A stretch of 64,000 nt of DNA from a virus: positions 122,299 through 186,298 of IMG/VR virus record IMGVR_UViG_3300009514_000888; one strand, 5' to 3'. Positions 54,375 to 63,834 of the stretch are shown here, one piece after another; within the stretch, counting starts at the first letter, position 1; each line of letters begins with the position of its first letter. Below the pieces are notes generated by a model. It saw nothing but the letters and a program-made list of their open reading frames with translations, did not search any database and was not told the DNA's origin. A program made the translations under genes and the position numbers.

Positions 54375-57300
54375 ATGGCCAATCAGAATATTAACAACAT
54401 CCCAAAAGATAAGCCAAAAACTGGAGCAGTCCAGAGCGGTGTGGTTGATCTCGTTTGTTGGATCAATAGGCGGTCTCCATTTACAGAACAACAAAGCATT
54501 GACGACGCCATCATTCTGAACACAGAAACGACCAAGCACTATAAAGATAGCGTTCGTAATCATTTTGATACCGTTCCAACAGATGAGGGCATCTTTATTA
54601 AGCCGCGCATCAATTACCGCCACGTATTCATCAAGGGATTTGACCAAAGCGAATTGCGGCCAGATAAGAGCGCATTCCTGAACGGACAAGAGCCAGTCTA
54701 TAAAGATGAACAAACATTTATGATTGTCCCTAATCAGTTCCTCGACAAGGTTCTGAATCCTTCGGAATATAACACAACCAGCCCAGAATCGATCAAGGAT
54801 TGTCGCACTTCTGCGAGATGGACTTACGACTCTGTGGCTAAGAGCCAAAGCGAACGCGATATCACTGATACGCCAGAATCCGATATTCAGATGCCTTCTC
54901 AACTCGCCGGTCGTGCCTGCAATGGAGCTGGCGTGCATTGGCGATTGTTCAAGGAAAAGCCGCTGTTTCGCGGGGAGGACTTCTTTGTAGAGTTCAGGAG
55001 ACAGGCGTTCTCTCAGGACATTCCACAGCCCTCGGCAGGGGATAACATTGAGTTCAAAGATATCGCCCTGGGCAATGCCTCCCTGGATGTTCGCAGCAAG
55101 GCTCGTCGAAATATTGAGACGCCGCTCCAGATCAAGAATTTTCCTCTGAATTATGGCGTTGTTGACTACGATACGGACGGAAATGCGCAGAACCGATTAG
55201 CTTTCGATCTTGTGACTCAGCCATATTACTTGATACAGTTCGGTTATGGCTCTCCTGATCATCATTACGTGTTGATGCTAGTTGGCAATCAGCCTCCCAA
55301 AATTGTGAGGATTGAGAACGATATATCATGGCCGATATCCACCTTTAACATTCAGAATCAATTTACGGGACAATCTGGGGGACAATCATTGACTGCGGCA
55401 TCTATGATGGCCAGCGACTGGATGAGGATTACGGTTCGTAATCACCTTGGTCGTCTGGTGATCGGTTTCGAGGGGCCAGGCTACAAGACGAATCCCTGGA
55501 TCGTAGAGCGCAAGGACTTGATCGAAAAGAATGGCGTGCTGGGAAATGAGGCGAAGATCATGCTGGTAGATAATGCCTACTTACAGATTTGGGGAGGGAA
55601 TCTCAAGTCGTCGTTCTTGTTTGGACCTTTGCAATACGGAGATCAGGAGGTTGATGGGACGCACAAGGATAGCTTGACGCTGATCTTGCCAGAAAAGAAG
55701 CCAGACCCCAAGGTTGCGTCTCAGGTGGCGGGAATATCAACGGATATTTCGGCTGGTGTTTTGGCCGCGTTTGGAGGCGCAGGAGGGGCAATCGCCAGCA
55801 AAGCCCTGCAAACATCTAAATCATCTATCCAGAAGGCCGTAACCCAAAGCCCCGACCCTGACAAGTATTGTCTTTGGGAAAATGGTTCTCAATTTATACG
55901 CTTACGAGCCTCGGAATTCAAAGCAGACTCATTTGTCGAGTCGCTAACCAGGAATGCCAGAGTTCGCGGATTGCCAGGCGAGCCTTCTATCAGCAAGATC
56001 GGGGATAAAGGGCCATTTTCTGGTGATGCACAGATCATTCGAGAAGCATCTTTGGCCGGTAAACTACCAGAAGAACGCGCAGACTTTTTGTACGGGTTGC
56101 CCATCAAGCAGACGACTTCTGGCAAAGAGTCCAGGATAGAAGTGGACTTCGTAGATGTCGAAAATGACACTTCTGGCCAGTCAGTGATGTTCCGCACGAA
56201 AATATTTATGAAGGCTGGGGATCATAATTTTGAGGGTTGGACGCTCAAGAGTTGCAAAACTCCTGTTTTGCCCCTGTTTCGACTGGTGAATCGTCTGACT
56301 GAGCAGAAACCGAGATGGGAGGTAGGAGGCTTCGAGTGCAGCGAACATGTGATGCATTTCTCGGAATCTTGGTCAGCTGATGCTTATCGGAATATTGAAC
56401 ATACAGGTAATATCAAGTTCCTGTTGCATCTGGGTGCAGAATATGACAACAATAGAACTATCGATCTTTTGAGGATCAAAAACAAGGCTTTCTATATCGA
56501 AGTTTTTGCAGGGTATAGGCAGGGCGGTAATCCTGGATTGTTTGTTTCTCAGCAGACTTGCAACTATTCAGGGATACCAGGGTTCTACAAGCTGTTCACT
56601 GGCGTATGTTATGGAGGCACGTTGGAGGTGGAGGCAGGGCAAAGGTTTTTGTCCTGTCAGATACAGGACTATTCTCAGGTTCTTAAGGATCAGAGACTGT
56701 TCAATAGTCCCTTCTTCGATGGCGTTCGAGACTTTAATGCTGTTCACCATCTTCTTGAGTTGGCAGGGTTTCGATCCGTAGAAGCGGAAGACCCTGGATT
56801 TATTCTGAGGAAATGGGCACTGGATGAATCAAATACAGAAACGCACACGATAGCTGGCATTGATGGCCGAGTTAGTCGTTCGCAATTGTATGTATTGCCT
56901 GCGTCCTACGCGCGACTGTTGCAGCCGTTCTTCAAATTTGAAGATGGATCGACATTGTGGGACGGCTTGATGCAAATAGCGGAACGCGCAGGTAAGGCTT
57001 TCTATTTTGATGCGCATGGCGTGGCTCATTTGGATAGCTATTTCGACTTGGAGGTCAGGTCAATTCTTTTGGGCAAAAAAGACCCGGACCCGTTGTTTTG
57101 GTTTACAACCAATCCCGCTTTTTACAAGGGGCAGCAGGTTTTTAACAGCGTAACTGTCCAAAGAGCAGTTGGCGAGGTTCATAACCATATCAAAGTGCAA
57201 ACCAATACGCCAAACCAAGAACTGATTTTCTTGGACGATGTGAATTGGCCATCGGTGTTTAACCCTGAGGCAGAGGGCTTCCTGGGTTACCCGAAATTAT

Positions 57301-57617
57301 TCTATCAAAGGGAGGGCGTCTTTGGCGACATCGAGATGGCCAGGAAGCTGATGTTGTTTTATGCGTCGATGTATAGACCGCCGATTGCTGCCCGTTTTGA
57401 GACATATGGGCAACCGCTCCGCCCATTAGATATTATTTCGTTAGATGGTCAGCCGCTTCGTGTTTTGAAGGTGGATTCGAACATTGATCCGTCTGTTAAT
57501 GCCTGGTGGCAGCAGATTGAATGCGAATGGCTCAAGCCTGTCTCTACAGAGATTCTGGATGCGGTTGAGACAGATAAGGCGGTACAGGCAAACCCAAACA
57601 ATCAGAATAACAACTAA
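54375..57617 (+). CDS. Large tail hub/baseplate-like protein
   Basis: A 1080-residue protein. Residues about 715-780 and 850-1060 contain strands and helices (LFTGVCYGGTLEVEAGQRFLS, RAGKAFYFDAHGVAHLDSYFDLE, then RPLDIISLDGQPLRVLKVDS) that fit the tail-hub fold (gp27/GpD-like), in which a late domain carries a 'fd-x-x-g' strand and a final beta barrel. No catalytic motifs are seen. As the second giant gene after the tape measure it is likely the hub. This is an inference from position and rough fold. Confidence 0.65.
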   Translation: MANQNINNIPKDKPKTGAVQSGVVDLVCWINRRSPFTEQQSIDDAIILNTETTKHYKDSVRNHFDTVPTDEGIFIKPRINYRHVFIKGFDQSELRPDKSAFLNGQEPVYKDEQTFMIVPNQFLDKVLNPSEYNTTSPESIKDCRTSARWTYDSVAKSQSERDITDTPESDIQMPSQLAGRACNGAGVHWRLFKEKPLFRGEDFFVEFRRQAFSQDIPQPSAGDNIEFKDIALGNASLDVRSKARRNIETPLQIKNFPLNYGVVDYDTDGNAQNRLAFDLVTQPYYLIQFGYGSPDHHYVLMLVGNQPPKIVRIENDISWPISTFNIQNQFTGQSGGQSLTAASMMASDWMRITVRNHLGRLVIGFEGPGYKTNPWIVERKDLIEKNGVLGNEAKIMLVDNAYLQIWGGNLKSSFLFGPLQYGDQEVDGTHKDSLTLILPEKKPDPKVASQVAGISTDISAGVLAAFGGAGGAIASKALQTSKSSIQKAVTQSPDPDKYCLWENGSQFIRLRASEFKADSFVESLTRNARVRGLPGEPSISKIGDKGPFSGDAQIIREASLAGKLPEERADFLYGLPIKQTTSGKESRIEVDFVDVENDTSGQSVMFRTKIFMKAGDHNFEGWTLKSCKTPVLPLFRLVNRLTEQKPRWEVGGFECSEHVMHFSESWSADAYRNIEHTGNIKFLLHLGAEYDNNRTIDLLRIKNKAFYIEVFAGYRQGGNPGLFVSQQTCNYSGIPGFYKLFTGVCYGGTLEVEAGQRFLSCQIQDYSQVLKDQRLFNSPFFDGVRDFNAVHHLLELAGFRSVEAEDPGFILRKWALDESNTETHTIAGIDGRVSRSQLYVLPASYARLLQPFFKFEDGSTLWDGLMQIAERAGKAFYFDAHGVAHLDSYFDLEVRSILLGKKDPDPLFWFTTNPAFYKGQQVFNSVTVQRAVGEVHNHIKVQTNTPNQELIFLDDVNWPSVFNPEAEGFLGYPKLFYQREGVFGDIEMARKLMLFYASMYRPPIAARFETYGQPLRPLDIISLDGQPLRVLKVDSNIDPSVNAWWQQIECEWLKPVSTEILDAVETDKAVQANPNNQNNN

Positions 57618-57628
57618 AGGAGAGGACG

Positions 57629-57880
57629 ATGGCAGATTATGGACAGGGAGGAGAGGCTAGGAGTTACGGCACAGTTTCAACTGTGTCGATCAATGCGGCT
57701 CGACTGGAGAGCGCAACCAAGCAAAAGATAGAGACCAGACTCTTGCGCACGAGAGACGAAGGGGCGAGTCGACGAGAAAGGAATGCAGGCGCAGGAACAC
57801 AAACTAGAAGAATGTGCGCTAACAACCTTAGCGCCTTAGCCGCCTTTGGTATAGCAGGCGGAAACAGAGTTGGTTTGTAA
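57629..57880 (+). CDS. Small basic protein
   Basis: An 83-residue protein with AAAGGAGAGG ahead of ATG 57629. It is Arg/Ala/Gly rich, and the middle is helical and strongly charged (ESATKQKIETRLLRTRDEG). No family was recognised. It sits between the hub and a fibre-like gene. Confidence 0.5.
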   Translation: MADYGQGGEARSYGTVSTVSINAARLESATKQKIETRLLRTRDEGASRRERNAGAGTQTRRMCANNLSALAAFGIAGGNRVGL

Positions 57881-57917
57881 GGCATTTAATCCCCAATGGG
57901 GGAAGGAGGTGTAGGGA

Positions 57918-58194
57918 ATGGCCGGATCAACGCCATTCTATTAGCTAGGGGCTATCTTTCTTCGATTTCGGAGATGAGCTAGATGCCGCTCTCAATGTCC
58001 AGAGGGAAGTAGATCGATTCCTGGTCATTGATAAGCAGATATTTGGTATCTACAACATCTTCGGAAACGGCGTTATTAGCGGCTGGTCTATTTCAGATGG
58101 CGGTTTCAGCGCAGAAACCGGCATATCTATTACTATTGCCCCAGGAATAGGCATCATTCGCTTCCTGGCGGCAGAGTCGGAGTTTCCCTTCCGA
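57918..58194 (+). pseudogene. Disrupted 5' end of the fibre gene that follows
   Basis: ATG 57918 has an ideal GGAAGGAGGT site 8 nt upstream and starts MAGSTPFY, a plausible N-terminus, but reaches TAG at 57942. One base later a second frame, open from 57949, encodes SFFDFGDELDAALNVQREV and continues unbroken into the large gene. That second frame has its own TAG at 57946 and no ATG, GTG or TTG before 58195. A nonsense change plus a one-base indel in the GGGG run (57948-57951), or true recoding, would be needed to join them. Confidence 0.6.
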
Positions 58195-61100
58195 TTGACG
58201 GGCCTGCAACCAAACGCCACACTGAACGTCTACGCGGTCCTACAGGGGTCTACTGCCCAGGACCGTCGCGTAGACTTCACCGTCAGCGCCGTAGAGCTAA
58301 CAACGGATTCCGTGATTCGTATTGGGCAGGTGGTAACTGGCGCACAATCAGTAGCTCTTATAGATAATGAAATTAGGGACGAAATTGGCTTTAAGGAGAT
58401 CATTAAGGAAGAGATTGATAAGCATCGTCATAGGGGCACCCCCAGCAAGATCGATTTGAGGGACGAAACCAAGAACCAGTTGCCGGGGGCAAAAATTACA
58501 GATATTGATGCTTCCAAGGTCGTTTCTGGCGTCTTTGACATCGAGCAGATACCTATTTTGGATCACGATGATTTGGAATTCAACGGGCTCCTGGGGCATA
58601 TCGCCCTGGATTCATTTGTCAAGACGCTGAGCGAAAGCAACAAGCAATTGCTTGGCGAGATATCGACTGTTAACCTCTTGAAGCAACATCTATTTCTTAA
58701 AAGGAAGTTCCCTAATGTAGATCAGCACTTCATCAATGAGATTCTGTTGATTCCAGGCATCACGACAAACTCATTCATTGATTTTGAGAACTCAACAGCT
58801 CACATTGATTTGGTTAATCGTTGCATCAGCGGTATCCCCCCTAAAACCGGAGAGTTTGTATCCGTTGTCTGGGATGACCAAACTGCGTTGTTCCATGCAT
58901 TCAGCAAGACCAATGTTACTGTTGCCAATGGCAAAGTGTCTTTGAGTCGAGATACGAACGCGACAGATACGATTGAGAACTTCGAAGGCATTGCCCAGGC
59001 TGGCCAGAAAGTGCCTGGATTTGTCAAAACGACGGAGATTGTACTGGATAATGCCAAGGTGGTTGCCGAGGACGCAGACAGTCTCAAGACGGAAGGATTT
59101 TTTAGCGGCAAATTCAATTCTCAGCAGGACTTTAGGACGCTCTTTACCAAGACCTTCGATTCTGCGAGGGACTGGACTTCCTTTGACCGGCTGGAGGTAG
59201 CAGTGAAAACCTTGGCTCCCAGCCACGGATCGGTTCATGCTTATTTTGTCAATGGCACAGGCGACAGCGCTATCCAGTCGCCCAAGTTTTTACTTTTGTC
59301 GGAAAATGAAATCACTGATGATCCCGATGAGGAACTCGATGATTTCGAAGTCAAGGTCTTTGATATCTCTAATGCAGATAGAGAACAGGTGACTTCATTT
59401 GTCATTGAAACAGATGACTTGACGAGCGGTTTTGAATTCTTCATTGATAACGCTAATGTCAAGAACGTCTCCTTGTTCAGCCCGCAGGGCAGCATTAGGC
59501 TCAGGTATTCAGGCGGGTCGAATCTCACATTCCATTCGGTGTTCTTCGATGCGGACGTTTTTACTAATACGGATGTGCGAGTTCGCGTCCGCGTCGCTAA
59601 TTCCCCTGCCGGTTTATCTAGAGCTGCCTTTACGAGAGCCTTGCCATCGGGAACGATCTTTGCTCTGGATGGGACAGATGCAGAGGTTGAAGTGACTTTG
59701 CTGACTAATGAATTGACGATTACGCCTATTTTGGATTCGGTAGAGCTACGACTCCTGACGGCGACCGATGACAATGGCTTCAATATCACAGCGGCATCGG
59801 AATGGTCCAGAGGCTCCCTGAGCAATGTGACGATTGATAGCAATCCATCCCAGGATACGGCAGACCTGATAGTTACCACGCCTATCAATGTAGGCGGGAT
59901 TTACTATGCACATAAGGACAGCGTAAGCGAACTCGACAATGCCGGAGTCGGTGTTTTCGGCTTCAATGGCGCTAGGCTTCCTATCTCACCGATTCAGGCA
60001 TTGAGATGGGCAACTCGACCAGAGAAAAGATTTGATCGAGCTGTTTCTGCCATTCGTCGCAATGACAAGACTTATTTGGTTGCGGACTTGGAGAACAACC
60101 GGGTAGTTCACATGAGCAGTTCGGGAGACCTGATTAGAGGCTACGGTTCCGTGGACCTGGACGAAGATACCTTCTTCCCCATGACATCGGTGTATAGACC
60201 TGCGGATGGCATACTGTCATCCGTGTTTAGCCAGAAGGTGGAGAAAGATGATATTGACATTGAAAGGATATCGATCTTTATTGGGGCTACGGAGGTGCAG
60301 CTTAACGAGAATGATATCATTTTGACAGGCAACAAGAGCGGCAACATCGTGGACATTCAGTTGTCGGATGCCAAGATTGCTCAGCTAACAGGTTTGACCA
60401 AGAATGTCTTTGTAAATTTCAGAGTCGGCTCGTTGCCTTCCAAAATTGACTTATCAGATGATAATGCTGCGGCCCTGATGGGGCTGAGGGGCATTCAGGT
60501 GTTCATAGGAGCGTTCGAATATATAGACGGTATCAATCATCCTGTATTCGTTAGTATCCTGGATAATGGTAACTGGATCGTTTGCAACTCCAAGATTGTT
60601 CAGTCTGCAACTGGCTCAGGCATCAATGTGTCTTCCCTGTTTGAATTTGATCCTGATAGCCCCAGCACGGCGGTATTCAGTTCGGATGAAGTAACGTTCT
60701 CTGATTTCTCTTTGGGGTCTGTGTTCGAGATTACAGATGATCGCTTGGCGGTAGCTGGCGTATTCCCCACGGCTTCTGCTGTCAGCCAGGCAACCAGCGC
60801 AGATGGCGAGGAAGATGGGGGTATTGGAGAGAGGAAGATTTTTATCACTATCACGAATGACTCCGGTTCTCCCATCGATGTTGAATCGGTGACGCTGGCT
60901 TCTGAGGATGGCGCTTTTGGTATCAAGAGGAATGATACGAACGAATCTATTGTGGCTAGTGGCACAGAGGTGAGCCATCCTTCGACGGGGCGTTATGAGT
61001 TCGCTTTTAAGCCAGAAGAAGGGGTCACGTATACGGCTTCCTGGAGGGTGGTTGAAGTTACGGGTTCTCAGCCCACGTTCCAGGTTGAGACTGTGGGCCC

Positions 61101-61425
61101 ATTTTTCGCAGATGATACATCCAGCTTTAGCGATAGGGCAGCAATTGCTCTAAAGGGACATAGGGGCGTGGTTGTGGTTTTGGAAAAGAGCTCTGGAAAT
61201 GTTATTACTAGATATACGTCTCCCGATAATCTCTTCGCTTCGGACGTAGATTTGGATGCCAATGGCAACCTATTGATTGCTGAGTCCAATTTCAGAGAAA
61301 ATGGCGGGCGAGTGGTCAAGATTGATGACTTTGGCAACGTCATTTTCCAGTTCAGCAATGGCTTATTTGGCATTGTCAATGATGCCAAGGCGAGGTCTAA
61401 CGGGAACATGGTCCTAAGTCTCTAA
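58195..61425 (+). CDS. Large virion/fibre protein, N-terminus displaced
   Basis: A 1076-residue frame beginning at TTG 58195, but coding similarity continues upstream to about 57949 (see the preceding entry), so the real protein is at least 82 residues longer. It includes IDKHRHRGTPSKID-type His-rich and helical segments, and a part near residues 610-680 (FDRAVSAIRRNDKTYLVADLENNRVVHM) with an NHL-repeat look, recurring near the C-terminus (VDLDANGNLLIAESNF). The Ig-like 'TLASEDGAFGIK' module (60837-61113) is shared with the gene at 22336. Probably a fibre. Confidence 0.7.
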   Translation: MTGLQPNATLNVYAVLQGSTAQDRRVDFTVSAVELTTDSVIRIGQVVTGAQSVALIDNEIRDEIGFKEIIKEEIDKHRHRGTPSKIDLRDETKNQLPGAKITDIDASKVVSGVFDIEQIPILDHDDLEFNGLLGHIALDSFVKTLSESNKQLLGEISTVNLLKQHLFLKRKFPNVDQHFINEILLIPGITTNSFIDFENSTAHIDLVNRCISGIPPKTGEFVSVVWDDQTALFHAFSKTNVTVANGKVSLSRDTNATDTIENFEGIAQAGQKVPGFVKTTEIVLDNAKVVAEDADSLKTEGFFSGKFNSQQDFRTLFTKTFDSARDWTSFDRLEVAVKTLAPSHGSVHAYFVNGTGDSAIQSPKFLLLSENEITDDPDEELDDFEVKVFDISNADREQVTSFVIETDDLTSGFEFFIDNANVKNVSLFSPQGSIRLRYSGGSNLTFHSVFFDADVFTNTDVRVRVRVANSPAGLSRAAFTRALPSGTIFALDGTDAEVEVTLLTNELTITPILDSVELRLLTATDDNGFNITAASEWSRGSLSNVTIDSNPSQDTADLIVTTPINVGGIYYAHKDSVSELDNAGVGVFGFNGARLPISPIQALRWATRPEKRFDRAVSAIRRNDKTYLVADLENNRVVHMSSSGDLIRGYGSVDLDEDTFFPMTSVYRPADGILSSVFSQKVEKDDIDIERISIFIGATEVQLNENDIILTGNKSGNIVDIQLSDAKIAQLTGLTKNVFVNFRVGSLPSKIDLSDDNAAALMGLRGIQVFIGAFEYIDGINHPVFVSILDNGNWIVCNSKIVQSATGSGINVSSLFEFDPDSPSTAVFSSDEVTFSDFSLGSVFEITDDRLAVAGVFPTASAVSQATSADGEEDGGIGERKIFITITNDSGSPIDVESVTLASEDGAFGIKRNDTNESIVASGTEVSHPSTGRYEFAFKPEEGVTYTASWRVVEVTGSQPTFQVETVGPFFADDTSSFSDRAAIALKGHRGVVVVLEKSSGNVITRYTSPDNLFASDVDLDANGNLLIAESNFRENGGRVVKIDDFGNVIFQFSNGLFGIVNDAKARSNGNMVLSL
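60837..61113 (+). repeat. Shared Ig-like 'ASEDGAFGIK' module, copy 2
   Basis: Second copy of the module at 22348-22620, here within the C-terminal half of the fibre protein. The strongest DNA similarity is around the LASEDGAFGIK codons. The close match over 38 kb argues for recent copying of a domain between tail and fibre genes. Confidence 0.8.
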
Positions 61426-61465
61426 TGTTGTCGAAGTATAGAGAGGCCATACTAAGGAGATCGCT

Positions 61466-61882
61466 ATGGGCTGGATGAGGTATGTCGATGCAACTCAGCA
61501 TCTATTAGGCACAAGTATTCAGGTCAGCAATCCTTGGCCTGACGAGTCTGCCTGGGGAATTTCAACAGAGACAGTAGATAATGCTGTTTTGGCGTCGATG
61601 GTTAACGGTGTTAAATATATGAGAGATGGGGCTGGGTCCATCAGGCAAGCGACTGCCCAGGAAGTAACCGACTTTGGGGGAGCCGTTGCTGTTGTTGAGG
61701 ACGACAGGAAGAGAACAAGAGAGAAAGAAGTCATACAGAATAGCAAGACGGGGAGATTACTCAGGGCATTAGCTGAAGTTATGATGGATGAGATTAATGT
61801 TTTACGATCTCAACATGCACTTTCTGCGAGGACTTTGTCACAGGTTGTCTCAGCCATTGAAAGTAAACTGGATGCGAATTAG
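61466..61882 (+). CDS. Hypothetical fibre-region protein
   Basis: A 138-residue protein with AAGGAG 8 nt before the ATG. It contains a short aromatic-rich N-terminus (MGWMRYVDATQHLLG), then Ala/Val strands and a C-terminal long helix (LLRALAEVMMDEINVLRSQHALSARTL). The N-terminal half may attach to a fibre and the helix may multimerise. No family was recognised. Directly adjacent to the next ATG (TAG/ATG). Confidence 0.55.
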   Translation: MGWMRYVDATQHLLGTSIQVSNPWPDESAWGISTETVDNAVLASMVNGVKYMRDGAGSIRQATAQEVTDFGGAVAVVEDDRKRTREKEVIQNSKTGRLLRALAEVMMDEINVLRSQHALSARTLSQVVSAIESKLDAN

Positions 61883-63184
61883 ATGGGGATGAAAGTAGGG
61901 AGATACGATACAGCTACCTCAACGGGATCGGACGCCGAGACAGGCGTAACCGATGGTTCTGCATATCCTAAATGCGTCATGATGCTGTCATCGGTTCAGC
62001 AGACAACAACAGCCTATGGGACTCTAGAGAGTTGGTTTGACTTTACTCGAGGTGTTCTGTATACGCGAAGCAATTCGCTCGTTATCAGCGAAATTGATGA
62101 GGATGGCGCAAGCGGATCAACAAACGCCGTTGGAGGCGGGGGCTTCTCTCTGAATACGGACGTTTTTAGCGCAGCATTTGATGGCGTTCCATGCCTCAAT
62201 TTGCGAGGGTTCTCGATCAATTTTTGGGATGCCAATCTAGATAGTTTTAATACTGATGGTTTTACGCTCAACGTTCAAGATGCAGATGCGACCAGCTATC
62301 GCATGCCTTGGCTGGCAATTTATGGCGATGGTGTTGTTGTGCATGTTGGCTGGTTTTCTGGCCCCACATCAGCTGCGGTTAATGTAGATGTCCCCCTGCC
62401 AGTGGTCACGACTGGCGGCATAGACGCTATTATCTTTCCAGCTACGCCGATAGCCGGTGCCAGTTTTTTCGATGATTACTTTGGTATTATTCCGATGTTT
62501 GGGGTTGCAACATCAACATCTGCAACAGATCAAGCTGTTGTTTCCCTCACCGTTGAGGATGCACAAGCTACTAGCGATACGGCTCATTTGGGAGCATCCG
62601 GCTCGGCGGTATCAGCTAGTTATCCAGTTGGGACATTGCTGCATGAGGGCGCAATAGATCAGATCAATGGCGGAGGCTTTCGTTATAACCCATCAACTGC
62701 AAATGCCACGCGCCGCATAATTCCGTTTATTGCCATAGAGGGAGTAGAGGCGCAGCTTGTTGAGTATTCATCCAATACTTCAACGGGCGATCAAGCGCTG
62801 ACAGGGGCGGGATTGTCCGGAGCGTCAGAAGCAGCTATCCTTTTTACTGCTTGCGATACCGCTGAGACTGTGGCTGCACATGCCACATATGGGCTTGGTA
62901 TGACAGACGGAACGACGCATTACGCAATTTATGCGGGAGCAGAGGACAACATATCAACCGCAACAACCAGTCGCAGCCGAGGATCGATTGAAAATGATGA
63001 ATGCTTGGTTATTTGCGACGTAGATGGAGATATGGTTAGCGAGGCATCATTTAGCAGTTTTGACTCAGACGGGATGACAATTAACTGGGGAACAAATGAC
63101 GGCAGCGCTTACAAGTTCTGGGTTCTGTATCTCAGAACTAAGTATGAAAAGAGAAAAAGACCAGGAGTCTCTTATGTTGATTAA
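61883..63184 (+). CDS. Virion/fibre structural protein
   Basis: A 433-residue, Thr/Ser/Asp/Gly-rich and beta-looking protein with repeats of the form (S/T)ATDQAV, TSDTAHLGASGSAV, SNTSTGDQALTGAGLSG, suggesting a repeated jelly-roll or receptor-binding shape. Little Cys. It starts immediately after the previous stop. No family was recognised beyond general fibre features. Confidence 0.65.
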   Translation: MGMKVGRYDTATSTGSDAETGVTDGSAYPKCVMMLSSVQQTTTAYGTLESWFDFTRGVLYTRSNSLVISEIDEDGASGSTNAVGGGGFSLNTDVFSAAFDGVPCLNLRGFSINFWDANLDSFNTDGFTLNVQDADATSYRMPWLAIYGDGVVVHVGWFSGPTSAAVNVDVPLPVVTTGGIDAIIFPATPIAGASFFDDYFGIIPMFGVATSTSATDQAVVSLTVEDAQATSDTAHLGASGSAVSASYPVGTLLHEGAIDQINGGGFRYNPSTANATRRIIPFIAIEGVEAQLVEYSSNTSTGDQALTGAGLSGASEAAILFTACDTAETVAAHATYGLGMTDGTTHYAIYAGAEDNISTATTSRSRGSIENDECLVICDVDGDMVSEASFSSFDSDGMTINWGTNDGSAYKFWVLYLRTKYEKRKRPGVSYVD

Positions 63185-63195
63185 GGATATGAAGA

Positions 63196-63744
63196 ATGGC
63201 AATTTGGAAAAATGTTGCATCGCAGAAAATCGCAGTTTTTGCCTGGGATGCTTCCGCCCAATCTCCTAAAACTGGTGATGCTGCCAACATCACGGGCGAA
63301 ATCAGCAAGGACGGCGGGACTTCGGCAGCTACCAATGATGTCAACCCTACTGAATTGGAAGCCACCGATCATCCAGGCATCTATATATTCGATATGACTC
63401 AATCGGAAACAAATGCTAACTTGATAGTATTGACTGCCAATTCGTCTACAGCAAATATAGAATTTGATTCTGTTATCATTTATACGGAGATTAAGCCTTA
63501 TACAGAGGCAACAGTTAGTGATGCCGGGGCAACATCTACAGATTTTGATACCGATCTGACGGAAGCTAGCGATAATCATTATAATGGAACGGTCATGGTG
63601 TTTATAACTGGCAACTTAGCTGGGCAAGCGAGGTCCATTGGGACTTATACAGGGGCTTCCAAGAATTGCAATTTCACTGGCAATTTATGGTCAGAAGCCC
63701 CAGCAAACGGGGATGCATTTGTTCTTGTTGGACGGATCGAATAG
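63196..63744 (+). CDS. Phage fibre-like small protein
   Basis: A 182-residue protein. IAVFAWDASAQSPKTGDAANITGEISKDGG with ELEATDHPGIYIFDMTQSE and a final SEAPANGDAFVLVGRIE follows the pattern of a recurrent virion protein, in which an Ig-like 'tGdaaniTa-i--DGG' module is followed by a C-terminal 'P--GD-f-li-R' strand. A degenerate copy of the last 17 residues follows (63761-63814). Confidence 0.65.
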   Translation: MAIWKNVASQKIAVFAWDASAQSPKTGDAANITGEISKDGGTSAATNDVNPTELEATDHPGIYIFDMTQSETNANLIVLTANSSTANIEFDSVIIYTEIKPYTEATVSDAGATSTDFDTDLTEASDNHYNGTVMVFITGNLAGQARSIGTYTGASKNCNFTGNLWSEAPANGDAFVLVGRIE

Positions 63745-63760
63745 TAGATGTCCTGATCTC

Positions 63761-63814
63761 ATGGAAGCACCACTTAATGGAGACGCATTGGTGATAGCAG
63801 GAAGAATTACATAA
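63761..63814 (+). pseudogene. Remnant copy of a C-terminal fibre segment
   Basis: ATG to TAA encodes MEAPLNGDALVIAGRIT, which is close to SEAPANGDAFVLVGRIE at the end of the gene finishing at 63744. The copy is in a different frame, with no sign of the remaining 165 residues. A small tandem duplication or a fragment of a lost paralogue would explain it. Confidence 0.7.
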
Positions 63815-63834
63815 TCTTATAGCGCAATGAACCA

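Noticed and set aside
57936-57950. Reassigned TAG codon (code 15) to explain the internal stop at 57942
   Set aside because: Several genes in the window end in TAG, for example those ending at 8413, 32092, 54373 and 63744, directly against or near the next start, so TAG appears to be a normal stop.
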